A DNA stretch of 64,000 nucleotides, taken from assembly GCF_000340215.1 (NCBI RefSeq), contig NW_006921536.1, positions 4,593,222 to 4,657,221 of the forward strand, read 5' to 3'. The first letter of the stretch is position 1. Each line of letters opens with the position of its first letter. The stretch comes from Pseudocercospora fijiensis CIRAD86 (taxonomy: Eukaryota > Ascomycota > Dothideomycetes > Mycosphaerellales > Mycosphaerellaceae). The position numbers and the translations under genes are program-made. Positions 12,231 to 21,621 of this stretch are shown here, in pieces. The notes under the pieces were generated by a model that worked only from the letters and a program-made list of their open reading frames with translations, was not told the DNA's origin and made no database searches.

Positions 12231-13168
12231 ATGACGGACCAGCTGAAGAACGGAGTCTCAGGCGTGCAAGAAGAAGCTCAAGATGCGACCAAAGGAACTC
12301 CTGTATCAGGCGTTCAGGAGAAGATAAAAGCTGGAACCGATGGTGTGCTCAGCACGCTTGATAAATGGGGAGGATGGATAGCAGGGAAGGGCAAAAGCAT
12401 CATTGATGGCATCTTTCCTCCCGAAAAGCGAGCTGCCTTCTTGGCCAAGCTGCAGGACTTCATGCTCAGGAACCCGAAGCTCTCTGTATGGCATCCTCTC
12501 GCCATGGGCGTCAAGCCACTGACATAGATATCTAGGCTTTCTTGGGAATGAACCTCGCTCTTACTGGCATACCGCTCGGGCTTTTCGTGCTTTTCAGCTT
12601 GTCAGTCTTCATCTTCGCTCTGGTTGTGGCACTCGTGGTTGGCCTGCTGGTCGCTGTCCTCTTCACAGTCTTTATGGTCGGCGTGGCTCTGATTGTCGTG
12701 TTCCCCACGGTCATGTTCACGACTGGTGCTGCCTGCTTCCTCTTTCTGTGGGGTCTTGGAGGGTATTATATTCTCAAATGGGCTAATGGGGAAGGCGGAG
12801 GTGAGCCGAAGCAGGCGCCCGAAGGACAGTCCATTGGCGATCAGTTGAACAATCTCACTGGCGGACGTCTTGGGGGCTTTATGGAAGGCGCACGGTCGCA
12901 GAATGCGAAGAAGGGCATCGAAGGATACAATGATCGCTACACGAAGCCGGCAAACCAGGACTCGAAAGGCGAGAAAGGTTCGACTGCGTCTACGACAGGC
13001 TCAGATGCTCAGAAGCATGTGAGTGTTGCCTTGTCCGAGACGACGAATGCTGCTGGCGGAGTTCACAAGACAGCTACTAATGCTACCGACACAGTGAGCA
13101 ACGCCAATACTGGTGTAGCGTACGCCAAGGGAGGCTTAAAAGGCACAACGGGGCTCCCTATCCCTTGA
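12231..13168 (+). CDS. Promethin/LDO-type lipid-droplet assembly protein
   Basis: Two exons, 12231-12485 and 12536-13168, give about 295 aa. The start ATG encodes MTDQLKNG; the frame is open further upstream but has no ATG there. Exon 1 ends in an amphipathic segment, FLAKLQDFMLRNPKLS. Splicing in phase 0 joins it to AFLGMNLALTGIPLG and a long hydrophobic block (about residues 86-167) consistent with a membrane hairpin. The tail is hydrophilic and Ser/Thr/Gly-rich. This layout fits fungal relatives of promethin (LDAF1/TMEM159) and yeast Ldo16/Osw5, which act with seipin at ER-lipid droplet contacts. Family assignment is from motif memory; an unrelated hydrophobic-hairpin protein is the main alternative. 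It converges on MMM1 with 267 bp between stops. Confidence 0.7.
12486..12535 (+). other. Intron of promethin-like gene (50 nt)
   Basis: Donor GTATGG, a CTGAC branch-like site about 15 nt before the end, and acceptor TCTAG. Removal is phase 0, eliminates the in-frame TAG at 12525 and joins the amphipathic helix to the hydrophobic domain. Confidence 0.85.
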
Positions 13169-13435
13169 TGGGACCGATCATTCAATGATTTGCATGGGAC
13201 ATGGCGTCGATTCAAATAATGCAGCATGGCCTTGACGAGCGCGGCGTTTCGCGGGACCAAGGTCGCCTGCGGTGGGAAAAGGTCTGCTCGTATCGTCCAA
13301 CGGTACGAGTCTATACGCATGTATAAACCTGACGAGTGCACAGTCTCTTCGAAGAATCATTCCATTCATGGTGCATCATGCAAAATGCCTCGGAACGCCA
13401 CGCTAAGTGTCAAAGCCCTTCTTTTCATGTCCAAA

Positions 13436-15057
13436 TCACGACTGTGCCCGAGGACCATCATGACTAGTCTCTCGGATTTTTCTCAAGCGTAAACTACCAG
13501 CATCACGATTCCGATCATGATCGCTGCGCTGTCGGTTCTGTTTCCGCTTATCCCTTTCGTCTGCCTCACGCATCTCCTGCCCTGCCAGTTCAAGCTCAGT
13601 CATATCTTCTTTCCGCTTCGATCCTACCAATTGTGGATTTGCGTGTTGAGCAGCCCAGTCTCTTGTTCGTTGTTCAGTGGTAGTCTCCGCTGTGCCGACG
13701 TTGAGTCCTTTTGGCTGTTCTCGAGAGTCGGGTGGCATGTTTGTAGCTGGTTGTGATGTTTTCGTGTTGAGCGGCGCAACGCCGTCGACTTGGGTATCGT
13801 CGTCTGCAACTGCTGTTTCGTTCTCTGCGCCGCCTCGTGTGTTCTTCTTTCTAGGCCACATTGATGGGAGGACGATCTGCTGGAAGCGAGGCTCTACCAC
13901 TCGGTCGTCAAACCATTGGTGTATTCTGCTTTCGACGAGTTGTGCGATCTTTGGCACGTCTTGTAGCCTGCTGCGTGACCCAACTAGTGAATGCACACTT
14001 AGATCTAGTCGATAGTCGTCGAGGAATGTGAATGTCAAAGTCGTTGGACTTCTTCCTGTCGGATTGAGAGGGTGGCCCTCGTTCTTCGCTGGCTGCCCCG
14101 ATGGCGTACGGTGTATGCCGCCAGTAGCTTCATGTTCCTTCAAATCATCCATCGGACTGCTTACATCCGGTCCATCAGTGTGCACGGGATTCGGCTGCGA
14201 ACTAGGCGAAAAGGATAGACTCAGCGTCCCACTGAATCGCACCACACTCACTGCCAAAGCCACCGGCAGCACCATAACGAAAGGTTTCGGATAATTCAAC
14301 ACCAGCTTGGTCTCAATGCCCAACGTCACCACATCGCTGAGATCGACATCCATCCTCGCCTGAAGTCTCTCGCCTCGTTGACCTGTAAGTTCCTTGAGCG
14401 GAGTGCCATTCTCATCAACAGGAATGACACGGCAATTGCTGAAAATGGGAAATTCTTCGCCCAGACTTATCTCTGTGACCTTGATCTCGTCTATAAAGTC
14501 CGGCTTACTCGACCCATTGAGGACTTGTGTCAAGCTTCCCAACACAGCTTCATCCTCCTGCGCATCTGCACGAAGCTGAGCTATGGTCTGGGCGACAAGC
14601 ACATTGAACCAATCCAGACTTTCTGGCTGGTGTCCGCGCACGTTGTAATATGTCTTTTCCAATATTTTTTGCACAGTCAGACCTCCTTCTAGTCTTGGTT
14701 TGAGGATTGCCGGCATGGATTGGCGAGGCTTGAGGGCTGTCGACAAGGCTCTTGGGCGTGTGTGGGAGAGTGTTCGTTGGCGGCGGGCTGCCGCTCTGGA
14801 AGAGGCTCGCTCATCTGCTGAGGGCGCTTCTCCGAAGATGAAGAACTTGACGAACATAAACAGGATCAGGGCTAGAATCAATTGGCCAACCAAGAACCCG
14901 CTTGCGAAAGAGGCAGAGCTATAGCCAGAACTTGGTGGATATCCATACTGCGCTGCATGTTGCGATTCTGCACTCCGCACGTCAGTTCTGGTAGGTGAAT
15001 GCCAATTGCTCGAAGACCGCACGTACGCTGATATGCCTGCTGCTTAGCTTTCGACAT
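13436..15057 (-). CDS. MMM1: Maintenance of mitochondrial morphology protein 1 (ERMES subunit)
   Basis: ER-anchored subunit of the ERMES complex, which tethers ER to mitochondria and moves phospholipids. Exons 15057-15027 and 14967-13436 give 520 aa. The large open frame has no ATG before its transmembrane helix. A 59-nt intron links it to an upstream 31-nt exon starting MSKAKQQAYQ, which decides the start. One TM helix lies at about 31-55 (FASGFLVGQLILALILFMF), followed by the FVKFFIFGEAP signature. The lipid-binding SMP domain runs about 112-383 (ILEKTYYNV, ESLDWFNVL, EISLGEEFPIFSNC, ending VLPSMWP), with a Ser/Pro-rich insertion near 265-310 as in other filamentous fungi. The tail is charged. 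Head-to-head with COQ8. Confidence 0.93.
14968..15026 (-). other. MMM1 intron 1 (59 nt, phase 1)
   Basis: On the minus strand: donor GTACGT, branch-like CTGAC, acceptor GTGCAG. It splits a Gln codon (C|AA). Without it MMM1 has no usable ATG. Confidence 0.85.
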
Positions 15058-15315
15058 CGCGCTGACGCAGCTACCAGCGCTTCGTGCTCCCTTGTCGTGT
15101 GTTTGGGTGTCTTGACGATGACGAGGTGAAGTTGTTTTTGAGGTTGATGATTTAGCGCGATTGATTGAGCTCCATCAAAATTTGACTACACGCGTCCGAT
15201 GACGCGCATGGCTTTGAGACTTCTGCACTTGGTCTTCGTCCTTGCTATCTGTATTGCCAACAATGAGATGACCCGAATCATAGCCGGCGGGCTGTAAGCG
15301 TAGGATAACATATCG
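15058..15315. promoter_or_regulatory. Bidirectional intergenic region between MMM1 and COQ8
   Basis: 258 bp separate the two divergent ATGs, so both promoters must lie here. I see no clear TATA box or named factor site. Both products serve mitochondria, so shared control is possible (inference). Confidence 0.5.
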
Positions 15316-17697
15316 ATGTCCGGCAAGCGGCTGATTGATGCCGCGCGACTTGCTGGAGTAGGTCTAAATGTGGTCAAGAACCACTTCAAGATCCGCCAGG
15401 AGCAATGGCAGCTTTTGACGAAGACCTCGTCTGTTGCTAGAGCCGTGAAGAATCAGACGGATAGAGTGACTGTGACTGCGGCGGCTGCAGTTGAATTAGC
15501 CAAGAGAGTCAATGAGACTGGGCCGCAATGGAGGGAGGATGGAGCAGAATATATGCGACGGCAAGGGAGAGCAGCTGCTAAAGAGGTGAACAACTTGAGG
15601 AACGATGCGGCAACAATGGCGAAAGATGCAGGTTTCGAGCAGGCTGCGGAAACATTGAGAAGTGCAGGTTCTCATCAAGCAGACAGCCGAGATCAGAATT
15701 CAGGCGACGATGGCACGTTGGCAAGTCTCAGAAAGCGAGAGCTCCAGCGTCAAGCAGAAGCACAAATACCTGCTCAAGCAGCAGATACACAGGTGGCAGG
15801 TAGCGGGCACGACACATTCAACGAGCGTTCAGAACATACATCGCCTGAGCTGTCATCATTGCCGCGAACCAAATTGCCAAAGCATGCAGAGAAGGCGTCA
15901 GATGCGGGCGAAAGCCTGCAAGATAAGAAGTTGAACCAGGATACATATCCTGTCCCCAGTGAAGGCGATGAACAGCTGCCGGAAGGTGTCAATATAAACG
16001 CTTTCCACAGCCCGAGAGTGTCGAGAATGGTGGGCGCCAATGGGCCCCAAATGCAAAACCCCTTCGCTGCGCGGAAGAAGCTACCACCGAAACCGCTAAA
16101 GGAAATGGAGGAGGCTAGCAAGCGATGGGAGGAAGAGAGGAGGGCAAAGGCGCAGCAGGGTGTTGAAGCTATGGAGGCTAATGCGCAGACTGTTGAGGCT
16201 CCGCAGCCATCTTCTGCAACCACAGCAGCGAAAGCCACGACTGAGCCGCTTAGCTCGAGGTCGACAGATGCTGAAACTCAAGACCTTGCAGCTGAGATTG
16301 CGCAGGCCCAAAATGCAGCTGTTGAAGAACAGCCTGCAAGCAAGCCATACGAGATGCACGAGTCGCGCGTACCTGCAACACGCTTTGGCCGAATATGGCA
16401 ATACGGCGGGCTCGCGACAAGCATGGCCTTTGGAGCTGTGGGCGAAAGCTTTCGTCGCATGACAGGAGGCACTGGTACAGGAAGCCTAATGCTCAGCGAG
16501 GGCAACATGAATCGACTTGTAGCAAAGCTCAGCCGTATGCGTGGCGCAGCTTTGAAGCTCGGCCAGATGATGTCCTTTCAAGACTCCAAAATCCTGCCTC
16601 CGACCATCAATGCTGTGCTGCAAAGGGTACAGGATAGCGCCGACTACATGCCATCGTCGCAGCGAGACAACGTCCTGAGCAGGAACCTTGGCTCAGAATG
16701 GCGAGAACTGTTTTCTAATTTTGAGGACAAGCCTTTCGCTGCCGCTTCTATTGGTCAAGTTCACAAGGCCACGCTGAAGAGTAATGGCAAAGATGTGGCT
16801 GTCAAGGTGCAGTATCCTGGTGTTCGGAACAGCATCGATTCTGATCTGAATAATCTGTCCCTCCTCTTGACTGCATCTCAGCTACTGCCAAAAGGTCTGT
16901 TCCTTGATAAGACCATCGCCAACGCTAGAACAGAGCTTGGCTGGGAATGTGACTACGAGCGCGAAGCCGCAGCTTGTAAGAAGTTCAAAACGGAGCTCTT
17001 GTCCGATGAACAAGATATCTTCGTCGTACCAGAGATCTATGATGAAGCTTGTGGTGACGATGTTCTCACAGCAGAGTTCATGCACGGTACTGCAGTGACC
17101 AAGATCCGTGATCTCAGTCAGCCAGAGCGCGACTGGATTGGGACGAACATTCTTCGCCTCTGCTTACGAGAATTAATGGAGTTCAAGTACATGCAGACCG
17201 ACCCGAACTGGACCAACTTCCTCTACAACCGGAGAACAATGAAGCTCGAACTTCTAGATTTCGGTGCCTCGCGCGCCTTTCCCGACAAGTTCGTTGAGCC
17301 ATATGTCGAGCTCCTCATTGCCGCTTCAGGCAACGATCGTGAGGCATGCCGTGATCTGTCAATCCAGCTAGGCTACCTCACAGGACACGAAAGCCCTGGC
17401 ATGCTCAGAGCGCATGTCGATAGCATCCTGACTCTAGCAGAGCCTTTCGTGGAAAGTGCTCCAGAAGTGTACGATTTTGAAGGTCAAACTGTCACAGATC
17501 GAGTACGGAATAACATCGGTCTGATGTTACGAGAACGACTCGCGCCGCCTCCCGAAGAGACCTATTCGCTGCATCGCAAGCTTTCCGGGGCGTTTCTGCT
17601 TTGCGCGAGACTGAAGAGTAAAGTTCGTGCACGAGACATGTTTGCTCAAGCGAGGGATGTGTGGAGAGGTCGTGCGAAGAATGTCAAGATGGACTGA
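15316..17697 (+). CDS. COQ8: Mitochondrial COQ8/ABC1 atypical kinase
   Basis: UbiB-family protein (ADCK3 in animals), a matrix-side ATPase/kinase-like factor needed for coenzyme Q biosynthesis and CoQ synthome stability. Single exon, 793 aa, from ATG 15316. The N-terminal helix (residues 1-30) is followed by a low-complexity linker (about 100-350). The family-specific KxGQ motif is KLGQ at 414-417. The Ala-rich nucleotide loop AAASIGQVH starts at about 475. The ATP-site Lys is K497 in VAVKVQYPG. The catalytic loop is DPNWTN (629-634) and the metal-binding DFG is 648-650. All family hallmarks are intact. The long linker makes it larger than yeast Coq8. Ends 89 bp from the convergent gene at 17787. 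Confidence 0.93.
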   Translation: MSGKRLIDAARLAGVGLNVVKNHFKIRQEQWQLLTKTSSVARAVKNQTDRVTVTAAAAVELAKRVNETGPQWREDGAEYMRRQGRAAAKEVNNLRNDAATMAKDAGFEQAAETLRSAGSHQADSRDQNSGDDGTLASLRKRELQRQAEAQIPAQAADTQVAGSGHDTFNERSEHTSPELSSLPRTKLPKHAEKASDAGESLQDKKLNQDTYPVPSEGDEQLPEGVNINAFHSPRVSRMVGANGPQMQNPFAARKKLPPKPLKEMEEASKRWEEERRAKAQQGVEAMEANAQTVEAPQPSSATTAAKATTEPLSSRSTDAETQDLAAEIAQAQNAAVEEQPASKPYEMHESRVPATRFGRIWQYGGLATSMAFGAVGESFRRMTGGTGTGSLMLSEGNMNRLVAKLSRMRGAALKLGQMMSFQDSKILPPTINAVLQRVQDSADYMPSSQRDNVLSRNLGSEWRELFSNFEDKPFAAASIGQVHKATLKSNGKDVAVKVQYPGVRNSIDSDLNNLSLLLTASQLLPKGLFLDKTIANARTELGWECDYEREAAACKKFKTELLSDEQDIFVVPEIYDEACGDDVLTAEFMHGTAVTKIRDLSQPERDWIGTNILRLCLRELMEFKYMQTDPNWTNFLYNRRTMKLELLDFGASRAFPDKFVEPYVELLIAASGNDREACRDLSIQLGYLTGHESPGMLRAHVDSILTLAEPFVESAPEVYDFEGQTVTDRVRNNIGLMLRERLAPPPEETYSLHRKLSGAFLLCARLKSKVRARDMFAQARDVWRGRAKNVKMD

Positions 17698-17786
17698 AAT
17701 CATCGTTACGATGCTGATAGAAGTACAGATAGATATCCATGTAGAGCACGAACGCGGAAAATGTCATCGCTCAGTCGACATGAATG

Positions 17787-18455
17787 TCATACGTGAGCGC
17801 ATACCTCCTGGGTCTCAGCTTCTTCGGTCTTGGGTAGCTGTAGCTCCTTGCCTTCAAGTCTCCCGGCACCCTCTTCTGGTTCGCTGGCCACACCTATTGT
17901 ACCGTAATGCCTCCGATCTCTCCACGCCGAAACTTCTCCCCTTCTCCCTTTCCGCCAGAGTACTCGATCAAGAATACAAGCCGCAGCAAGACACCCAGAA
18001 CCAGCCAAGAAAACCCAACCAAGCCGCGCAAGAACATCCCGCACGTCACGCTTCCCCAGCACCTGTACCTCAACTCGGTAATCCTGATCAATCCTCAAAA
18101 CCCAGACCCAAAAACAAACCTCAGTCAAGCAGAATGCGAGAGCAGGGAATAATATCCTTTCCCGTTCCCTCAACCCCACAATTATCCAAGCACACTCCAT
18201 CAACCACGCCGCAAAGAAAGCTAGGACGTATCTCAGACTCCAAAGACTTCCTAGCCAGCCACCAATAATCGGCGTGTCGTCTTCGGCCACGGATATTGAG
18301 CCGAGAATTGCACAGATATGCATGAAGAGTAGCAAGCTGAAAGTTTTGTTTTGGTCGATTTCGCGCATGGGTTGGTGATAGTTGGCGATGAGAAGTTTGG
18401 TGATGAGAATTGTGGTTATGAGGATTGGGAGGAGGGAGATGTCGGCGAGGGCCAT
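17787..18455 (-). CDS. Unknown five-TM membrane protein
   Basis: 222 aa from the first ATG (18455); the open frame extends upstream without an ATG. Predicted membrane segments lie near residues 5-26, 39-57, 72-95, 101-121 and 142-163. A basic stretch (DRVLWRKGRRGEV) precedes an acidic cytosolic-looking tail rich in Glu. The codon and dinucleotide pattern is normal, without RIP. I do not recognise the family. It is convergent with COQ8. Its promoter would lie in 18456-19000, upstream of which is the inverted-box array. Confidence 0.6.
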   Translation of the reverse strand: MALADISLLPILITTILITKLLIANYHQPMREIDQNKTFSLLLFMHICAILGSISVAEDDTPIIGGWLGSLWSLRYVLAFFAAWLMECAWIIVGLRERERILFPALAFCLTEVCFWVWVLRIDQDYRVEVQVLGKRDVRDVLARLGWVFLAGSGCLAAACILDRVLWRKGRRGEVSAWRDRRHYGTIGVASEPEEGAGRLEGKELQLPKTEEAETQEVCAHV

Positions 18456-19258
18456 GGTGGAACAGTCTCGGTGGTTGGAAGTTGGAGGCTGTTGAGGTTT
18501 TTGTTGTTCTGGTGAAGGTTCTGGCACTTTTATCGCCGGCAACGTATTCTATGTCGTACACGGCACACCGGTTTGAATCACATGCAGCATACACTGAAGG
18601 GTTGTGGCGCACATGCTCAAGTGAGGGCTGTGAATAGGTCTCTGCTGCCTTCGATGTGAGGTCAAGTACATCGGAGAGCGCAAGGTATGACTCCGTCGAG
18701 TGACAACAGCTAGGGTCGCTGTCTCAAACACAGTAGGCTGGTCTCAGCCTTTGCTTTGAGAGCCGGCAGCTTTTCCTTTTGAGACACAGGCTGATCCTCC
18801 TACCCTTCACTTTCAGCTACATGTGCGGCGAGGTTGTCCCTTCTCCATCAGGAGCTGAGGCAATAAGGATCCACTGATCACTCGTATATTGACGAGCTCG
18901 ATGTGCAGTGATTGCTGGTTCAGCCTCTAGGATGTACGAGACCACAATACTTGAAGAGGGCTTTCTTGGACTTCCTGGACCTAGAAAAGCCAGCTTTCAC
19001 TGATTAAGAGGCCTGCAGCTGTGCATATAGACCGCACAGAATCACGAATTCTGTACATCCCAGCCGTGGCAGAAAACAGCAATACAAGCCTGACCTTTTA
19101 CCATGACCTTCGTCCTCACCCAACTACCCTGGCATCCTCAACCTCGCAACCATAATCACGATCTCCGCTACTTACTACCTCTTGGATAACCACCTCGGGC
19201 CATACCGGATCCATCCTCATGTCGTCCGCCACGACCAATCATCCTTCGCCGCGTCCAA
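18456..19258. other. Intergenic, no firm gene
   Basis: Normal (non-RIP) composition. Probable promoter side of the 17787-18455 gene. From 19103 there is an ATG and a short hydrophobic frame (ILNLATIITISATYYLLD in another frame), but frames do not join without an unsupported intron or shift. Confidence 0.4.
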
Positions 19259-19471
19259 TTGTGTCTCGCTTACCTCTTGACAATGGCTTTCATAGCGACT
19301 GGCAAGATCAACAGCTTTCCTAAAACTATGTTGGTCAGTATCCAAGGTGCTATGATCGCTGAAGCTCTTGTGATCTTTGTGGTTGGACTGATTGAGGTGA
19401 CGAGATGGGCGACGGATTTGGTGTTGGGGCTGCAACTCGGTTATGAGTGGGATTTATATGGTCGGGTGTAA
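19259..19471 (+). pseudogene. Possible fragment of a small membrane protein
   Basis: A 70-codon open stretch encodes two hydrophobic segments (CLAYLLTMAFIATGK and MIAEALVIFVVGLIEV). The open stretch has no 5' ATG of its own except an internal Met. A hydrophobic stretch just upstream is in a different frame. This may be a decayed gene or an exon of a gene whose introns I cannot place. Function unknown. Confidence 0.25.
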
Positions 19472-19593
19472 GGATGAAAGGAAGAAGCTGGGATTGATAT
19501 CTTTATGGTTGATGGGACAGAAATGCACGATTGTGGTAGGTGAAAGCCAACATACTCCTATCTCGACTCAAACGACATCGCACATATCGCTGA

Positions 19594-21411
19594 GAAACGT
19601 GCAAGGAGCTGCTGGAATAGCCTGATAGACGTGACCATAAGGGTCACAAAGTCTTGTACGTTTCTCTTTATGCTATGGATGCAAGATGATCATCAAAGAT
19701 GAGAAAATCGAAGCAATCAGACACATTCTCTGCACATCTTCGTACAGAGACCATTATTTCGAGCAATTTGCGGTCCAGAAAAAATCAAATGCCATTAAAG
19801 ACAGCTGAGAGTCCTTTACACAGAGGAGAACACATAACTGGGTGCTGTACGCATCATCATAGACGGTCGGGTTGAGTCAGGCTGTGATGAGCTTGGTAGA
19901 TGTGTTCTCTTCGAAACGTGCTTAAAAACGTGCGACACTTTTTCAGAGTCTCCTGATGACTCCACCAGAGATTCCACGTCCCAGTTTGCACATTTGTGAG
20001 GAAGGTGTCACAAGATCTCGTAACCCTTGGAGCGAAAGCCACTCGCAGCTTGAAGAGATCACCGAATCAAGTATAGATGTCCCCATAACGTGCGAAAGGT
20101 ATTCAGATCGATGAAATGTACGAATAAGAAGTGTTTCACCGACCTTTGCACGTTTCCCGCCTCTCTGCACAAGTCCACCACTAACAAGGCTGAGCAACCA
20201 ACACTAGAATGCCAAGATCGGCACATCCTGAAAGATTCGTTTCGAAAACGTGCAAACCGCTTCTAACAGCTCTTTAAATACACAGAGAACGCACAGTTTG
20301 AGGTCTGCACGTTTCTTAGTACTATACATAAGTCTGCCTTTGACGAGGCTGAACAGCCAGTCAGGCTCCAGCCAGCCCGGACTAGCCGAGATCTACATAT
20401 CTTCGACAAATTGTGCAAGAAACGTGTAAGCGGCGACTTACGGACTCGAAGAACCACAAAAAAGCATTGAAGAAAGTTACGCACGTTCTTGCGGAGGTGT
20501 TGTCGAACGATCGCTATCCGCAAGGCTGAGCAGCCGGTGCGGGTGTGCCAAGAGTACTCAACGAAACCATGATCATTATGTGCATGAGATACTCGGAGCT
20601 CTTTCAATCATCATTGAGAGCCCATCTACAAACTTTTGTACGTTTCTGGAGCATCGCGGCTGCGTCACCGTTGATCCAGGGCCGACGCTTGTTTGTCCGT
20701 ATGTAGCCCAAGGCCGCGAGGACTTCGTGCATAAAGTTCCAAAAAAAAACGTGCAGAAGGCACTGGAAAAGAGGATTGAGTGAAATAAAAAAACCTCTGC
20801 CCTAGCTTGTGCACATTTCCAAGCAACTTTGACCTCAAAGTATTGACCGCAGACCGACATCTGTGCGTTTTTCTGTAAACATTGCGAGAATTGCGTACGC
20901 CGATCTCAGAATCGTGCAAGTGATGATCCTCTCGTGGAAAAAAAAAGGTTTAGAAAGCTTTTCCCTAGCTCCTGCACGTTTCTTTGCCGAGTTCATGTCA
21001 GTATCGATTGAAGACTGAGCTCGAACCAACACTGTGAGAGCTCCCGATTCTAAGCCGAAACGTGCGAACGGCAATCTATGACCGTGGATAGGATGAAAGA
21101 AAGCTCTTGTTGGACCACTGCACGTTTTGTGTGCGTATACGAGCTACCGAATGGTTAGGTGTGCTCTCAGACCTGAGGTGAGAACAAGTGCTTCGAGAAC
21201 TGCCACCACATGGGCCGAAACGTGCATAATGTGGTGAACCGAGTCTATTGGACTCAATGCAGGCTGTATGCAACGTTTTGCACGTTTCGGAGCTGAGATC
21301 GTTGCGGTGCAGCTATCTGATCAGGCTGACATCGGAGCAAAGCTTTCCTGAATCTCGGCAGATATGTGTATCATGGTCCAAATCATCAGTTACGTATCCA
21401 AGAAACGTGTG
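19594..21411. repeat. Array of paired inverted 11-bp boxes, about 160-bp period
   Basis: Forward boxes (GAAACGTGCAA type) have centres at 19598, 19917/19929, 20089, 20249, 20423, 20579, 20750, 20913, 21061, 21221 and 21406. Reverse boxes (TTGCACGTTTC type) have centres at 19659, 19991, 20151, 20310, 20484, 20641, 20814, 20977, 21123 and 21283. Each forward box is followed by a reverse box after 61-64 bp in all ten pairs; the next forward box comes 84-123 bp later, most often 98. The 258-bp gap at 19659-19917 equals one missing unit (98+62+98), with box remnants near 19760 and 19821. Spacers are diverged, but a GGCTGA-type motif recurs 35-38 bp after four reverse boxes. No convincing ORF crosses it. 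Confidence 0.85.
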
Positions 21412-21621
21412 AGACCTAGAATCTTCCAAAGCCGGAAGCTTGATAGCTCATCAAGAACTGAGATCGCGAAGAGTCGTGGTGGTGGACACGAACGTAAGAA
21501 GTGGTTGGGCGAGGAGACATTCTGGGTCATGAATGCAATAGTATCTTGTGCTATTTATGTAGCACGCTCGTAGCAATGGGTATCTCGATATCGCTCGCTG
21601 GAAAAAGATCAACCTGGCTCT

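Noticed and set aside
12314..12514. Minus-strand open frames inside the promethin-like gene, and similar shadows in COQ8 and TAF11
   Set aside because: Opposite-strand shadows of well-supported coding exons.
19857..21273. Several short open frames across the inverted-box array, some sharing an NVQ-type peptide
   Set aside because: The shared peptide is just the translated box. The frames are unrelated otherwise, overlap on both strands and lack typical gene structure.
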